DNA of 64,000 bases from Pseudomonadota bacterium (GCA_020161575.1 JAIUNR010000004.1:1-64000); one strand, 5' to 3'; counted from the first letter of the stretch, positions 17,894 through 27,818 are shown. Made by a program: numbers and translations. The notes: generated from the sequence alone by a model not told the origin.

Positions 17894-19966
17894 TTACGCC
17901 GCAACATCGATGGCTGGCAGGGTGGAAGTCTGAGCCGTCCGCCCGCGCCCGCCGCTTCGATGGGCGGCCATGGCGGACATCTGCTCGATATCGACAATCA
18001 GCGCGACCTTGCCGTTTCCGAGGATCGTCGCCCCGGAAACGCCGTCGACTGGATCAAAATTGTCGGTCAGGCTCTTGATCACAACCTGTTGCTGGCCGAC
18101 GAGATCGTCCACCACGATGCCGATTTTGCCGCCCTGCGTGGTCTCGACGAGCACGACGATGCCCTGCGCCGGATCGGTGACGGCATCGGGAACCTCGAAA
18201 ATCTCGTGCAGGTGGACGAGGCGGATATATTCTCCCCGGATCGCGGCGACGTTCATACCCCCGGTGACAGCCCGGATATGGCGTGGATCGGGCCGATAGC
18301 TCTCGAGGATCGAGGTCAGCGGCAGGATGTAGCGCTCCGCGCCGACCTGAACGATCATCCCGTCCAGCACGGCAAGGGTCAGCGGAATAACCAGCGTGAA
18401 GCGCGTGCCGCGCCCATGGACGGAGCTGACCTGGATGCGTCCGCCAAGATTGACGATGTTGCGCCGCACGACATCCATGCCGACCCCGCGCCCGGAAACA
18501 TCGGTGACTTTCTCGGCGGTCGAGAAGCCGGGCGAGAAGATCAGCTCGTCGATCTCCTCCTCGGTAAGGCTGGCGCCAGCGGGGACGATGCCCTTGGCGA
18601 CCGCCTTGGCCAGCAATCTCTCGCGATCAATACCGCCGCCATCATCCGCGACATGGATGAGGATGTTGGAGCCGGCATGGGCTGCTGAAAGCTCGATGGT
18701 GCCGGTTTCCGGCTTGCCCGCGGCGATGCGCGCGGCAGGGCTCTCGATCCCGTGATCGATGGCGTTGCGGATCATGTGGGTGAGCGGATCGGCCAACTCT
18801 TCGATCACGGTCTTGTCGACTTCGGTCTGTTCCCCCGAGGTCACCAGACGGATGGATTTCTCGAGCTTCGCGGCGACATCGCGAACCAGACGCGGCATGC
18901 GGGCGAAGACGGATTTCACCGGCTGCATGCGGATCGCCATCACGCATTCCTGCAGTTCGCGGGTCAGCATCGCCAGCTCCTCGTGGCGGCGGATGGTCTG
19001 GCGCCCGTTAAGCTGTGCTTGATCGTCGATCTCCTGCGCGAGCATGGCTTGCGTGATCACCAGTTCGCCGACCATGTTCACGAGGCGATCAATTCGAGCG
19101 AGATCCACTCGGATCGACCCCATCGAGCCGCCGCGCTGGCCCGTGCCGGGCGTGCCCTCGGAACCAAGCTCGGCCGCGCCGTCTCCATTGGTCGGGGTCA
19201 AAGACACCTTATGCTGGGTATCCGGGGATGGCAGCAGCTCCTCGAAATCAAGCGCACAATCATCCTCGACAAACTCGAAGACCTCTCTGAGCCGAACAAG
19301 CGATTCCGCGGTTTCGATTTCGAGCGACCAGGCGAGATAGGCCTCCTCGGGGTCAAGCTCCCCAAAGGCCGGCAGCCCCTGGAAGTCGCATGTCACGCTA
19401 AGGGACCCCAAACCGCGCAACTCACGAAAAAGAAGCAGCGGCTCATTCGCATGGCGGAACATCTCGGCATGAGGCCGGAAACGGATGACAACCTTGCGCG
19501 GACCGCTGGTTGTCACGCCTTCGACCGGCATTCCCTCGTTCCGGTTCGCGCTCTGCACGGGTGCGCCAAGTAGGGCGGCCAGCTCCGCAGCGACTTCGTC
19601 GCCATAGCCCGCCTCTGCCTTGCGCCCCTTCTGTACCGCCTCGATAAGATGAGCAAGCACATCACCCGCACGCACCAGCAATGCCGTGATCCGCTCGGTA
19701 TTCGCGATACGACCATCACGCAGCGCATCGAGTGTCGCTTCGAATTCATGAGCGAAGGCGACCAGATCGGAAAAGCCGAAGGCACCCGCACCGGCCTTGA
19801 TGGAATGGACTGCGCGGAAGACGGCGTTGAGCGTTTCGCGGTCGGACGGATTCTCTCCAAGCATGGCGAATTGGTCGTCGAGATTGCCCAGCAGCTCTGA
19901 GCATTCCTCGAAGAAAACCTTCTGGAACTGGTCCAGCTCACCGCGATTCTGCCCCGAACCCGCCAT
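17894..19966 (-). CDS. cheA: Chemotaxis histidine kinase CheA
   Basis: A 690-residue kinase with all expected parts: HPt domain (about 8-110, phospho-His H54 in FRAVHSIKAGAGAFGF), a less conserved P2-like region (about 160-245), a dimerisation domain (about 280-350), a GHKL ATPase (N-box THMIRNAIDHGIE, G1 VADDGGGIDRE, G2 GRGVGMDVVRRN) and a C-terminal CheW-like domain (about 545-675). It phosphorylates CheY and CheB, and possibly the receiver of the REC-PP2C protein. The start lies 11 bases after the cheY stop. Confidence 0.95.
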   Translation of the reverse strand: MAGSGQNRGELDQFQKVFFEECSELLGNLDDQFAMLGENPSDRETLNAVFRAVHSIKAGAGAFGFSDLVAFAHEFEATLDALRDGRIANTERITALLVRAGDVLAHLIEAVQKGRKAEAGYGDEVAAELAALLGAPVQSANRNEGMPVEGVTTSGPRKVVIRFRPHAEMFRHANEPLLLFRELRGLGSLSVTCDFQGLPAFGELDPEEAYLAWSLEIETAESLVRLREVFEFVEDDCALDFEELLPSPDTQHKVSLTPTNGDGAAELGSEGTPGTGQRGGSMGSIRVDLARIDRLVNMVGELVITQAMLAQEIDDQAQLNGRQTIRRHEELAMLTRELQECVMAIRMQPVKSVFARMPRLVRDVAAKLEKSIRLVTSGEQTEVDKTVIEELADPLTHMIRNAIDHGIESPAARIAAGKPETGTIELSAAHAGSNILIHVADDGGGIDRERLLAKAVAKGIVPAGASLTEEEIDELIFSPGFSTAEKVTDVSGRGVGMDVVRRNIVNLGGRIQVSSVHGRGTRFTLVIPLTLAVLDGMIVQVGAERYILPLTSILESYRPDPRHIRAVTGGMNVAAIRGEYIRLVHLHEIFEVPDAVTDPAQGIVVLVETTQGGKIGIVVDDLVGQQQVVIKSLTDNFDPVDGVSGATILGNGKVALIVDIEQMSAMAAHRSGGRGRTAQTSTLPAIDVAA

Positions 19967-19977
19967 CCCTTTTCCCC

Positions 19978-20349
19978 TTATGCCGCCGGGCAGACTTTTT
20001 GCACGACCTGGAGCAGCTTGTCGGGCACGAACGGCTTCACGATCCAGCCCGTTGCCCCCGCCGCGCGCCCCTCCGCTTTCTTGTCCTCTCCACCCTCGGT
20101 GGTCAGGATCAGAATGGGCGTGGAGCGGAACGCACCCAGTGCCCGCAGGCGACGAATAAGGGTGACGCCATCCATGTTTGGCATGTTGATGTCGGTAATC
20201 ACCAGATCGACCGGCGCGCGCTCGACAACCTTGAGCGCATGGACACCGTCCTCCGCCTCGACCACTTCGAAGCCGGCACTCTTGAGCGTGTAGGACACCA
20301 TGTCGCGCATGGTCTTGGAATCATCGACCGTCAGAATACGCTTGGGCAT
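19978..20349 (-). CDS. cheY: Chemotaxis response regulator CheY
   Basis: A 123-residue single receiver domain. The acidic pair is D9/D10, the phospho-acceptor D53 is in LVITDINMPNMDG, the conserved Thr is in LILTTEGG and the Lys is in WIVKPFVPD. It is directly followed by cheA and its start abuts the stop of the small STAS gene (no gap), matching the CheS-CheY1-CheA order of Sinorhizobium che operons. Whether the output is a flagellar motor or pilus machinery cannot be told from the sequence. Confidence 0.95.
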   Translation of the reverse strand: MPKRILTVDDSKTMRDMVSYTLKSAGFEVVEAEDGVHALKVVERAPVDLVITDINMPNMDGVTLIRRLRALGAFRSTPILILTTEGGEDKKAEGRAAGATGWIVKPFVPDKLLQVVQKVCPAA

Positions 20350-20640
20350 CTATGCGCTCTCCCATTCCTGGACCAGCGTTTCGAGGCCCAGATGCGTGAG
20401 CGCATCGCGCAGGACAGGCGCCGGATTCTGCAAGCTGAATTGCCCGTTTTCCGCACCGATCGAGCGCGCAATGGAGAGCAGGAGCTGAATTGCGGGCGTG
20501 GTCACCCGCTGCACGCCTGCGCCGTCGATCACCATATCGAGCGGCAGCGCGCCAGCTCCAGTCAAGGCAGCGTGGAACTCCACGGCCCATCCCGTATCGC
20601 AATCTTCGGGTAGGCGGATCTGGTGGGATTCGGCCGGCAC
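20350..20640 (-). CDS. Small STAS-like protein, candidate CheS
   Basis: A 96-residue STAS-type domain (VIDGAGVQRVTTPAIQLLLS, LQNPAPVLRDALTHLGLE). The usual phosphorylated Ser of RsbV-like proteins is replaced in the VTTPAIQ segment, so it is unlikely to be a partner-switch substrate. Size and position, first gene before cheY-cheA, match Sinorhizobium meliloti CheS (97 residues), which binds CheA and speeds CheY1 dephosphorylation; assignment is by context. The GTG start at 20640 is chosen because AGGAGG lies 6 bases upstream of it, inside the longer TTG-started frame. Confidence 0.72.
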   Translation of the reverse strand: MPAESHQIRLPEDCDTGWAVEFHAALTGAGALPLDMVIDGAGVQRVTTPAIQLLLSIARSIGAENGQFSLQNPAPVLRDALTHLGLETLVQEWESA

Positions 20641-20761
20641 GCGGCGCCTCCTGAACAATTTTGATAACCAACTCAGGGTTGCATTAATCTAGACCTGGTT
20701 TCAGTTTATTTTCGGTTAACATCGTGGGCTTGATACAAATATCTGGCCGTATCTTACAGAT

Positions 20762-23380
20762 TCAGCCCGCCTGCGCGCTCTGCAGGATGCGCTCGCGCAA
20801 AGCAGCGTATTCCTCGCCGAGCCGCGCGACAGAGCCAGACAAGACCGAGACCGGCGCTGTCTCCGATCGCTCCTCGATATCCTTTGCGAGATCCGAGACT
20901 AGAGAGAAACCGATGGTTCGTGCCGAACCTTTGAGCGAATGCGCAAGCCGACGAATGAGTGCGCGATTCTCCTCGACAAGACAGTTGCTGATCTGGACGA
21001 GGTAGTCGTCGGTTTCCTCAAGGAAGGTCTTGAGGATGCTTCTCGCCATTTCCTCCCCAAGATCATCGACGAGATCACGATAGGCAGCGATATCGAGGAC
21101 GAATCCATGCTCTCGCGGGATGATCGCCCGCGGCGGTTTGGCCTCCGCCTCACGCGCCTGTTCCGCGGGCCGGGGCGCCCCCCCTTCCGCAACCCTGCGC
21201 AAGGCCACATCAAGCTGCTGGCGCGTCACAGGCTTTGTCAAAAAGGCATTCATGCCGGCCGCCAGGCAGGCGGTTTCATCACTCTCGAAGGAATTGGCGG
21301 TCAACGCGAAGATCGGCACACGGGAAAGAGCGCCAGGCAATGCACGGATCGCCCGCGTCGCTTCGAGCCCGTCCATTTCCGGCATCATCACATCCATCAG
21401 AACCAGGTCGAAGGTTCTCGATTGTACCGCCTCAAGCGCTTGCCGCCCGTCAGAAACCACGACAGCATTGTGGCCCAACAGGCGCAGCATCTGTGCAATC
21501 ACAAACTGGTTGGTTCGGTTATCCTCCGCGACAAGAATATCCATCCGCGTGGCAGATGCGGGCGCGGGAGGCACGACGCCGTTAATCTGCGCGCTGCTGG
21601 CAGGCGTTTCCGTCATCGGTGGCGAAAGGTCGAAGATCGGCTGGCCCGGAGCCGCTTCCTTGCTCGCCGTCAATTCCATGACAAGCGAGACGCAGAAAGT
21701 CGCCCCCTTGCCCAGATCGGAGACCAGCGAAATTTCTCCGCCCATCTCTTGGGCAAGCCGTTGTGAGATTGCGAGCCCCAGCCCGGTGCCGCCGTAGCGG
21801 CGGGAAATGGAGCCGTCGACCTGAGAGAAAGGCCGAAACAGCTTCGATTGCATTTCCGGTGCAATTCCGCAGCCTGTATCGACAACGGCGATCTCCACCT
21901 TGTACTTGCCTGCTTCGGGCAGGACCCGGCCGTTCACCAAAACCCGGATGCTCCCCTTATCCGTGAATTTTATGGCATTGCCGACCAGATTGAGCAGGAT
22001 TTGGCGGATCCGACCCGGATCCCCCTTCACCAAGGCCGGCACATGAGGCTCCACGCTCATATCAAGCAGGACACCCTTCCTGCGCGCCGCCGGCGACAGG
22101 AGACTAATCGTGCTTTGCGTCACTTCCCGGATCGAGAAGCGCACACGCTCAAGCTCGACGCGATCAGCCTCCAGCTTTGAGAAAACGAGTATGTCGTTGA
22201 GCAAGGCAAGGAGGTGCGAAGCGGATTGCTTCAAAGTGCCGACCATGCGCTGCTGTTCGCTGTCGAGGCGACTCGCCGCGAGAAGATCAGCCAAGCCGAT
22301 TACCCCGTTGAGCGGGGTCCGGATTTCGTGACTCATCGTTGCCAGAAACGCCGCGCGGGCGCGCGTCCCGGCCTCGGCGGCATTCTTGGCGCGCTCGAGA
22401 TTACGCTGATACGTCATGATGACGACCAGGAAACCCAGCATCCAGATCGTCGCGAGAATGCCGACGCGCTCCTCAAGGGAACCATCGGCTTCCGCACTCA
22501 GATAGACGTCCTGGAGTGATTGCCCGACGATCAGAGTCAACGGATATCCCACGACACGCCGCGAGACGAGCAGACGGCCCAGGCCTTCCGTCCCCTCGGG
22601 AATAATCACGGCATCCTCTCCCTTGTCGAGCCGGATCTTTTCGATCACGCTCCCCCTGAAATCCTGCGAAAAGACCTCTGGATCATAGGGCGCGCCAGCA
22701 CGCGCGCCGCCATCATCCCCCATCAGGAAGATCGTGCCGTTTTGTCCGATCAGAACCGTGGAGTAAAAGCTGGAAAGCGCCGCGGGGTCGAGGGAGGCGA
22801 CAATCACCCCTGCGAAGCTGCCATCCGGCGATGTGATCCGCCGTGTGAATTGGATCGACCATTTTTGCGACACCCGACCGAAGACGGGTTTGGAAATGAA
22901 CAACTCATCGCGGGAGCGTTCGAGATGAACGCGGATATGCTCTCGATCCTTGAGGCTCACACCGCCTTGCGGGCTCATGTTGCTGGTAAGCAAGAATCCA
23001 TCGCGATCCACAATGCTGACCTGGAACGCGGTGTCGCTCAGGTATCGCCCGCCCTGCTGCCAATCGGCCATGTTAAAATCTTGAGGCGCGCGCACATAGA
23101 TGTCGCGGATATAGAGGAGTGTCTGATCGACTGCGCCAAACATGCGGCGTGTCTGCTCATCGAGCGACCTCGCCACAATCATGGCGCTCGACTTCGCGGA
23201 TGAGACCGCAAGCGCCTTGTCGTTCTCGTTCTTGCTCCAGATGCCCAGCCACAGGAGAACGATAGTAGAAAAGACCAGGATTATGACCGAGACTCGGCCA
23301 AATCCTGTTCCAAGCCTCTCCCCGAGGCGTCTGGTCGCCGTTAGCGGATACCCAACATCGCCTGCCACCACGCACCCCAT
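20762..23380 (-). CDS. Hybrid sensor histidine kinase with Cache-type sensor, REC and HPt domains
   Basis: An 872-residue inner-membrane kinase. TM1 is at about 28-46 and TM2 at about 310-328, bounding a periplasmic double-Cache-like sensor. Then come a HisKA domain (phospho-His in [16 protein letters not shown]), an HATPase ([29 protein letters not shown]), a receiver (about 618-735; [13 protein letters not shown]) and a C-terminal HPt domain ([14 protein letters not shown]). It carries a full internal phosphorelay and would need an external response regulator. It lies about 120 bases upstream of the CheS-like gene on the same strand, so it may report to the che locus or to the REC-PP2C protein. 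Confidence 0.92.
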   Translation of the reverse strand: MGCVVAGDVGYPLTATRRLGERLGTGFGRVSVIILVFSTIVLLWLGIWSKNENDKALAVSSAKSSAMIVARSLDEQTRRMFGAVDQTLLYIRDIYVRAPQDFNMADWQQGGRYLSDTAFQVSIVDRDGFLLTSNMSPQGGVSLKDREHIRVHLERSRDELFISKPVFGRVSQKWSIQFTRRITSPDGSFAGVIVASLDPAALSSFYSTVLIGQNGTIFLMGDDGGARAGAPYDPEVFSQDFRGSVIEKIRLDKGEDAVIIPEGTEGLGRLLVSRRVVGYPLTLIVGQSLQDVYLSAEADGSLEERVGILATIWMLGFLVVIMTYQRNLERAKNAAEAGTRARAAFLATMSHEIRTPLNGVIGLADLLAASRLDSEQQRMVGTLKQSASHLLALLNDILVFSKLEADRVELERVRFSIREVTQSTISLLSPAARRKGVLLDMSVEPHVPALVKGDPGRIRQILLNLVGNAIKFTDKGSIRVLVNGRVLPEAGKYKVEIAVVDTGCGIAPEMQSKLFRPFSQVDGSISRRYGGTGLGLAISQRLAQEMGGEISLVSDLGKGATFCVSLVMELTASKEAAPGQPIFDLSPPMTETPASSAQINGVVPPAPASATRMDILVAEDNRTNQFVIAQMLRLLGHNAVVVSDGRQALEAVQSRTFDLVLMDVMMPEMDGLEATRAIRALPGALSRVPIFALTANSFESDETACLAAGMNAFLTKPVTRQQLDVALRRVAEGGAPRPAEQAREAEAKPPRAIIPREHGFVLDIAAYRDLVDDLGEEMARSILKTFLEETDDYLVQISNCLVEENRALIRRLAHSLKGSARTIGFSLVSDLAKDIEERSETAPVSVLSGSVARLGEEYAALRERILQSAQAG

Positions 23381-23451
23381 CCTCGATATCGAAGCGGCAG
23401 GAGCGTAGCGCGCACTGGTTGCTTATTTGTTACAATGCAATTTTAGGTTGA

Positions 23452-24114
23452 TCAACTCACGAAACCACCGCATTTCGCGCCGGTTGGATTGAAGGTCACC
23501 TTGGTTGATTGCCGGGGACGCATGAACAACGTATCCGCAAGCTTGAAATCCCCATCGGAAGCGGAACCCACAAAGAGTTCGTCCACGATCTCGCTTGCGA
23601 CGGATGCAGAATAGGTAAGCCCAACCTCCGCATAGATGATGGATGTTCTCGGCACTTTGAGCGCAGCCGGTAATGTATCCATCGACGAGCAGCGCGCACG
23701 CGGCGCAAAGGACCCCTTCAACGTCGTATCGGAAGGCACAACGGACCAGTCGACAAAGGTCTTTCCTGCGCCGTCGATCTCGATGGAAGTAACGCGCATG
23801 CCCGTTTCTTTTGGGACAATGGGCCATAGCACGCTGCCGGTCGCAGCGAAGATGCTGTCCATATCCGTTTGCGAAACAACGATCATCTGCGTTGTCATAT
23901 CGGCAAGGGTGCGGGCGAGAACGCTCACCTTCTTGTCGGAATTGAGAACATCGGTCGCAACAACCATCCCAACCCAGATCATCAGCATAACCGGCAGGAT
24001 GAGGGCAAACTCGACAAGGACCGCGCCACGCTCATCTTTCACGAAGCGCCGCGACAGGTCACGCGCCCAAGCGCGCGCCACGCAAAAGATACCCTTGATA
24101 CGACGTGTATGCAT
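23452..24114 (-). CDS. TadE/TadG-family minor pilin-like protein
   Basis: A 220-residue protein with a basic N-terminus followed by DERGAVLVEFALILPVMLM, the hallmark of TadE/TadG-type pseudopilins, where the chain is cleaved or anchored before the hydrophobic helix. The remainder is predicted to lie in the periplasm. It is 10 bases downstream of the TadE-like gene and co-oriented. The start at 24114 has GAGG ahead; a longer in-frame start at 24204 would overlap the upstream gene and is rejected. It lacks the VWA domain of long TadG proteins. Confidence 0.82.
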   Translation of the reverse strand: MHTRRIKGIFCVARAWARDLSRRFVKDERGAVLVEFALILPVMLMIWVGMVVATDVLNSDKKVSVLARTLADMTTQMIVVSQTDMDSIFAATGSVLWPIVPKETGMRVTSIEIDGAGKTFVDWSVVPSDTTLKGSFAPRARCSSMDTLPAALKVPRTSIIYAEVGLTYSASVASEIVDELFVGSASDGDFKLADTLFMRPRQSTKVTFNPTGAKCGGFVS

Positions 24115-24124
24115 CTCGTGATCC

Positions 24125-24670
24125 TCAGCAAGCACCGTAGGGCTCGTTCTTGAAGGCGGCTGAAGCCGCAAGCAGGATATTTCCGCTCTTGAGCCCCGAG
24201 ACATCCTTGCGGATCATTCCCGTCATCGTCGGTATTTCGAGATAGGCGCGGATCACGACGATCTCGCACGGCTTGCCAGGATCGAAGGCGACCCGGCTGG
24301 GGTCAAACACGCCGTCCACCACGGGAACCGGCATTGCCGCGGCCCCGAAAGTCTTGAAGGCGCGGACATCGAATTTCACATCGGCGCAGTTGATGATCCA
24401 GTCGGCCTGATTGCAGAAGGCTTCCTTGAACTTGGCAATTTGCTTGTCAGCATTGCCCTCGGCCGCGATTTGCCCCGTGAATGTCAGGCGTTTCGCTTCC
24501 TCCACGCCCGCATCAAGCGCGGTGCTGCGAAGGTATATCGCAGCCGTCTCGAGAATCGCGAGCAGAATGCCAAACAGAAGAGGAGCGATCGCGGCGAATT
24601 CAAGCGCAACAGCGCCATCCCGATTGCGCAGGAAGCGCCGAGGCCGCCCATGCTCGCGTCGATTTGACAT
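24125..24670 (-). CDS. TadE-like pilus assembly protein
   Basis: A 181-residue pseudopilin-like protein. A basic, arginine-rich leader (RRFLRNRDGA) precedes VALEFAAIAPLLFGILLAIL, the TadE hydrophobic segment with its conserved Glu. The C-terminal region contains two Cys pairs that may form disulfides. It is first of a TadE-TadG pair. The ATG at 24670 gives MSNRREHG; GGGAGTGGGATAGCG is upstream. Tad ATPase and platform genes are not in the window. Confidence 0.85.
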   Translation of the reverse strand: MSNRREHGRPRRFLRNRDGAVALEFAAIAPLLFGILLAILETAAIYLRSTALDAGVEEAKRLTFTGQIAAEGNADKQIAKFKEAFCNQADWIINCADVKFDVRAFKTFGAAAMPVPVVDGVFDPSRVAFDPGKPCEIVVIRAYLEIPTMTGMIRKDVSGLKSGNILLAASAAFKNEPYGAC

Positions 24671-24830
24671 CGCTATCCCACTCCCAAGCAAACCCGGTCA
24701 GGAAACCCCTGTGATTACCGCCTTGGCATGGATAGCAGGGAGAAATTGCTTTTAGGTTGCGAAAAATAAAGAAAAAACAGCGCGCCCATAAAGGGCTTTG
24801 TTCATAAAGAAACGTGGCGTTCAGCTCAGC

Positions 24831-25334
24831 TTATTGCACCGGCTTGCGTGCGGAGCCACCACTCGCGCCATTGGCGATGCCTTCGCGCCGCGTCACCTGA
24901 TCCGCGATACGGGCGAAGTATTTCTCCTCATCGCCCAGATTCAAGGTCGGCGAACATTGCGGCACGCAATCATAGCTGGCCTTCTCGAGACCGTGCTGCA
25001 CGATCACGCGGCCCGCGGTTTGCGTCGTTACCGCCACCAGGGATTCCGAAATGATGCTGCCGGCAGAATCAAGCGCGATGAGGTTCGTGCGTCCGGTCGC
25101 CTTGCCGGTGATGACCATGACGCCGTTCTTCTGGACCGCGACATCGGCGATGGAAGGATTTCCGACGACAATCATATCGGCGCCTGCAGGCAACTTTACC
25201 AGTTTGGCGCGATCCAGCACGACTTCGATCGCCATCTCCGCCGCCGGCGCTTGCGCCAGCGCTGCGGCGAAAGGCGCCGCCAAGACAGCCAGACCCGCGA
25301 GGGCGGCATTCAATCGAGCTGAGCGTGTCATCAT
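24831..25334 (-). CDS. CpaC/RcpA N-terminal-domain pilus assembly protein (PF13629-like)
   Basis: A 167-residue exported protein. The N-terminal signal peptide (LNAALAGLAVLAAPFAAALA) is followed by a pilus-assembly N-terminal domain (about 35-110; VLDRAKLVKLPAGADMIVVG, then ITGKATGRTNLIALD), the domain that normally precedes the secretin in CpaC. No secretin domain follows, so this is a stand-alone version. It shares the strand of the TadE/TadG pair and is divergent from flp across a 480-base gap. Two adjacent ATGs (25334, 25331) are possible starts. Confidence 0.82.
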   Translation of the reverse strand: MMTRSARLNAALAGLAVLAAPFAAALAQAPAAEMAIEVVLDRAKLVKLPAGADMIVVGNPSIADVAVQKNGVMVITGKATGRTNLIALDSAGSIISESLVAVTTQTAGRVIVQHGLEKASYDCVPQCSPTLNLGDEEKYFARIADQVTRREGIANGASGGSARKPVQ

Positions 25335-25814
25335 GGCGAGCTGGACTCCCGTGGGCGCAAGACGGACAGAGGCCCACGCCCGGCAGGCTAGTCAATCACG
25401 ATGAATTTTCCGTAAAATACGGTCATCCCGACTTTACTCCTTCCCCAAAGCGCTTTCGACTGGCGTGCCGGAAACGGCTGCCGGCAGCCTACCAAAAGCA
25501 ACTCGCGAGAATCGATCGACAAAAATCCTTCCTTTACAGCCAAACGGCAATGTATAACTGATCAAATTTGCGCATGAATTAGCACCCATCGGCAGCTATA
25601 CGCTCTCTTATATGAAAGAAAATCAGACTCTATCAATTTCGAATGCTGAATTTCAAGATCGTTAACCAGCTTGAAGACACAAGCCATTACTTGGGTGCAT
25701 CGACAAACAAATTAACTCGAGCGCAAGGAAGGCCACCTATGTTGGCCGCAGATCCGGAGACGCACTTGGCTGCATCTTCCTGGGTCTGGAGCAGTAACGA
25801 GTAAGGAGCAACTC
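25335..25814. other. 480-base intergenic region between the pilus assembly gene and flp
   Basis: The region is clearly more AT-rich than its surroundings from about 25500 on. It contains a small dyad CCGTA-AAA-TACGG at 25409-25421 and the flp ribosome binding site AAGGAGCAACTC (ends 25814). No frame of convincing coding quality or recognisable RNA gene is seen. It presumably carries divergent promoters for the two pilus genes, with an unusually long flp leader. Confidence 0.5.
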
Positions 25815-25982
25815 ATGTCGATTTTCAATCGTTTCCTGAAGGACGAATCCGGCGCCACCGCGATCGAGTACAGCCTCATCGCCGCCCTGATGGCCGCCGC
25901 CCTCATCATTGCAGTTGGCGCGCTCAGCGATGACATCAAAGAAGGCTTCACCAAGATCGGCGCCAAGATCAAGGCGGTCTAA
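25815..25982 (+). CDS. flp: Flp/Fap-family type IVb pilin
   Basis: A 55-residue major pilin of the Tad/Flp system. The sequence MSIFNRFLKDESGATAIEYS followed by LIAALMAAALIIAVGAL has the Gly-x4-Glu-Tyr prepilin processing site (cleavage after the Gly of ESGATAIEY expected by a CpaA/TadV-type peptidase), Glu at +5 and Tyr at +6. The short hydrophilic tail is usual. AAGGAGCAACTC is an excellent ribosome binding site, and a strong terminator follows 47 bases after the stop, so the gene is probably monocistronic and well expressed. Confidence 0.93.
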   Translation: MSIFNRFLKDESGATAIEYSLIAALMAAALIIAVGALSDDIKEGFTKIGAKIKAV

Positions 25983-26028
25983 GCCGGATAACTTCACGTC
26001 TTTCATTCGAAACGACGTTCCCGAAGAG

Positions 26029-26056
26029 AGGCGATCGCAATGCGGTCGCCTTTTTT
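26029..26056 (+). terminator. Rho-independent terminator of flp
   Basis: The stem GGCGATCGC / GCGGTCGCC (9 pairs, one G-T wobble) has a 3-base loop AAT and is followed by six T residues. It is positioned just after flp. Confidence 0.88.
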
Positions 26057-26182
26057 GCGCGCCCATTATTTCCATTACGGAAATGGTTTCGTCCCAATCC
26101 GCATTCTTGCGAAAAAGTGTTCGCCGCCCTTAACTGGCGCATGGGTGAAACTGCCACCCGGATAAGATGTGGAGACACGGAT

Positions 26183-27763
26183 ATGGCGGGCATCGAGATC
26201 AAGGGCGCGATGGCGCCGCGTTTCGAGGAAATCCTGACGCGCGAGGCGCTGGATTTCGTGGGCAGCCTCCAGCGCGCTTTCAATGACCGGCGCAAGGCGC
26301 TGCTCGCCGCCCGCGCAGATCGCCAAAAGCGCTTCGATGCCGGAGAACTCCCAAATTTCCTTGGCGAAACCGCCGCGATCCGCGCCGGCGACTGGAAGGT
26401 CGCAGCTATTCCTGCCGATCTTCTCGATCGCCGTGTCGAAATCACCGGCCCCGTTGACCGCAAGATGGTGATCAACGCGCTGAATTCCGGCGCCAAGGTC
26501 TTCATGACGGATTTCGAGGATGCCAATTCCCCCACCTGGACCAACAATGTCGAGGGGCAGATCAATCTCAAGGATCGCTGGGCAAACAAGATCGATTTCA
26601 CCGATCCCGTTTCAGGGAAGGCCTACAAGCTCTCGGCGAAGCCCGCGACGCTGATTGTCCGCCCGCGCGGCTGGCACCTGAACGAGAACCACCTTGAGGT
26701 TGATGGCGAGGTCTGCTCCGGTTCGCTGTTCGATTTCGGCCTTTATTTCTTCCACAACGCCAAAACGCAGGTCGCCGCCGGCACCGGCCCCTATTTCTAT
26801 CTGCCGAAGCTCGAATCCCATCTCGAGGCACGGCTGTGGAACGATGTTTTCGTTGCGGCGCAGAAGGCGCTCGGCATTCCCAACGGCACGATCAAGGCAA
26901 CCGTGCTGATCGAGACCCTGCCTGCCGCTTTCGAGATGGACGAGATCCTCTTCGAGTTGAAGGACCATATCGTCGGCCTCAATTGCGGACGCTGGGATTA
27001 CATCTTCTCCTTCATCAAGAAGCTTGCCGCCAACAAGGATTACGCCCTGCCCGATCGCGGCCAGGTCGTCATGGGCAAGGCGTTCCTGCGCGCCTATTCG
27101 CTGTTGCTGATCAAAACCTGCCACAAGCGCGGCGCCTTCGCGATGGGGGGCATGGCGGCGCAGATCCCGGTCAAGGGCGATCAGGCGAAGAACGATGCGG
27201 CCTTCGCCAAGGTGCGCGCCGACAAGGAACGCGAAGCCGGCGACGGGCATGACGGCACCTGGGTTGCCCATCCCGATCTCGTGCCGGTTGCGATGGAAGT
27301 CTTCGACCGGCTGATGCCGCAGGCGAACCAGCTCGCCAAGGCGCGTGAGGACGTCACGATCGGCCAGAAGGAGCTTCTGGAAGTCCATCAGGGCACGCGG
27401 ACCGAAGAGGGTTTCCGCGAGAATATCCGCGTCGGCGTGCAATATATCGAGGCTTGGCTGCGCGGTCGCGGCGCGGTGCCCATCTACAACATGATGGAGG
27501 ACGCGGCGACCGCAGAAATCTCGCGCGCGCAGATCTGGCAGCAGGTGAAATATGCCCTCGCCTTCGAAAGCGGGCGCAAGGCGGATGCCGCCTTCTTCGA
27601 TGCCTGCCTCAAGGAAGAAATGGAACGCGTGAAAGGCGAGATCGGCGCCGATATTTACGCCAAGGGACGCTTCCCGGAAGCGATCGACCTGTTCCGCACC
27701 TTGAGCCTGGCACCGAAATTCGAGGATTTCCTCACGGTGCCCGCCTATAGCAAGATCGTCTGA
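26183..27763 (+). CDS. aceB: Malate synthase A
   Basis: A 526-residue enzyme condensing glyoxylate and acetyl-CoA to malate, the second step of the glyoxylate shunt. Family segments are VFMTDFEDANSPTW, IVRPRGWHLNENH, LPKLESHLEARLWND, VLIETLPAAFEMDEIL and LNCGRWDYIFSFIK; the C-terminal domain includes the usual NMMEDAATAEISR region. Length is typical of the A isoform. The start at 26183 follows GGAGACACGGAT; an in-frame codon at 26117 is upstream of this site and unlikely. Isocitrate lyase is not adjacent. The enzyme would support growth on acetate, fatty acids or stored polyhydroxybutyrate. Confidence 0.96.
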   Translation: MAGIEIKGAMAPRFEEILTREALDFVGSLQRAFNDRRKALLAARADRQKRFDAGELPNFLGETAAIRAGDWKVAAIPADLLDRRVEITGPVDRKMVINALNSGAKVFMTDFEDANSPTWTNNVEGQINLKDRWANKIDFTDPVSGKAYKLSAKPATLIVRPRGWHLNENHLEVDGEVCSGSLFDFGLYFFHNAKTQVAAGTGPYFYLPKLESHLEARLWNDVFVAAQKALGIPNGTIKATVLIETLPAAFEMDEILFELKDHIVGLNCGRWDYIFSFIKKLAANKDYALPDRGQVVMGKAFLRAYSLLLIKTCHKRGAFAMGGMAAQIPVKGDQAKNDAAFAKVRADKEREAGDGHDGTWVAHPDLVPVAMEVFDRLMPQANQLAKAREDVTIGQKELLEVHQGTRTEEGFRENIRVGVQYIEAWLRGRGAVPIYNMMEDAATAEISRAQIWQQVKYALAFESGRKADAAFFDACLKEEMERVKGEIGADIYAKGRFPEAIDLFRTLSLAPKFEDFLTVPAYSKIV

Positions 27764-27818
27764 TTGGCCTTGCGGCGAATCGGATAGGCTCGCCTCCCGC
27801 AAGAAAGCGAGCCTGTCC

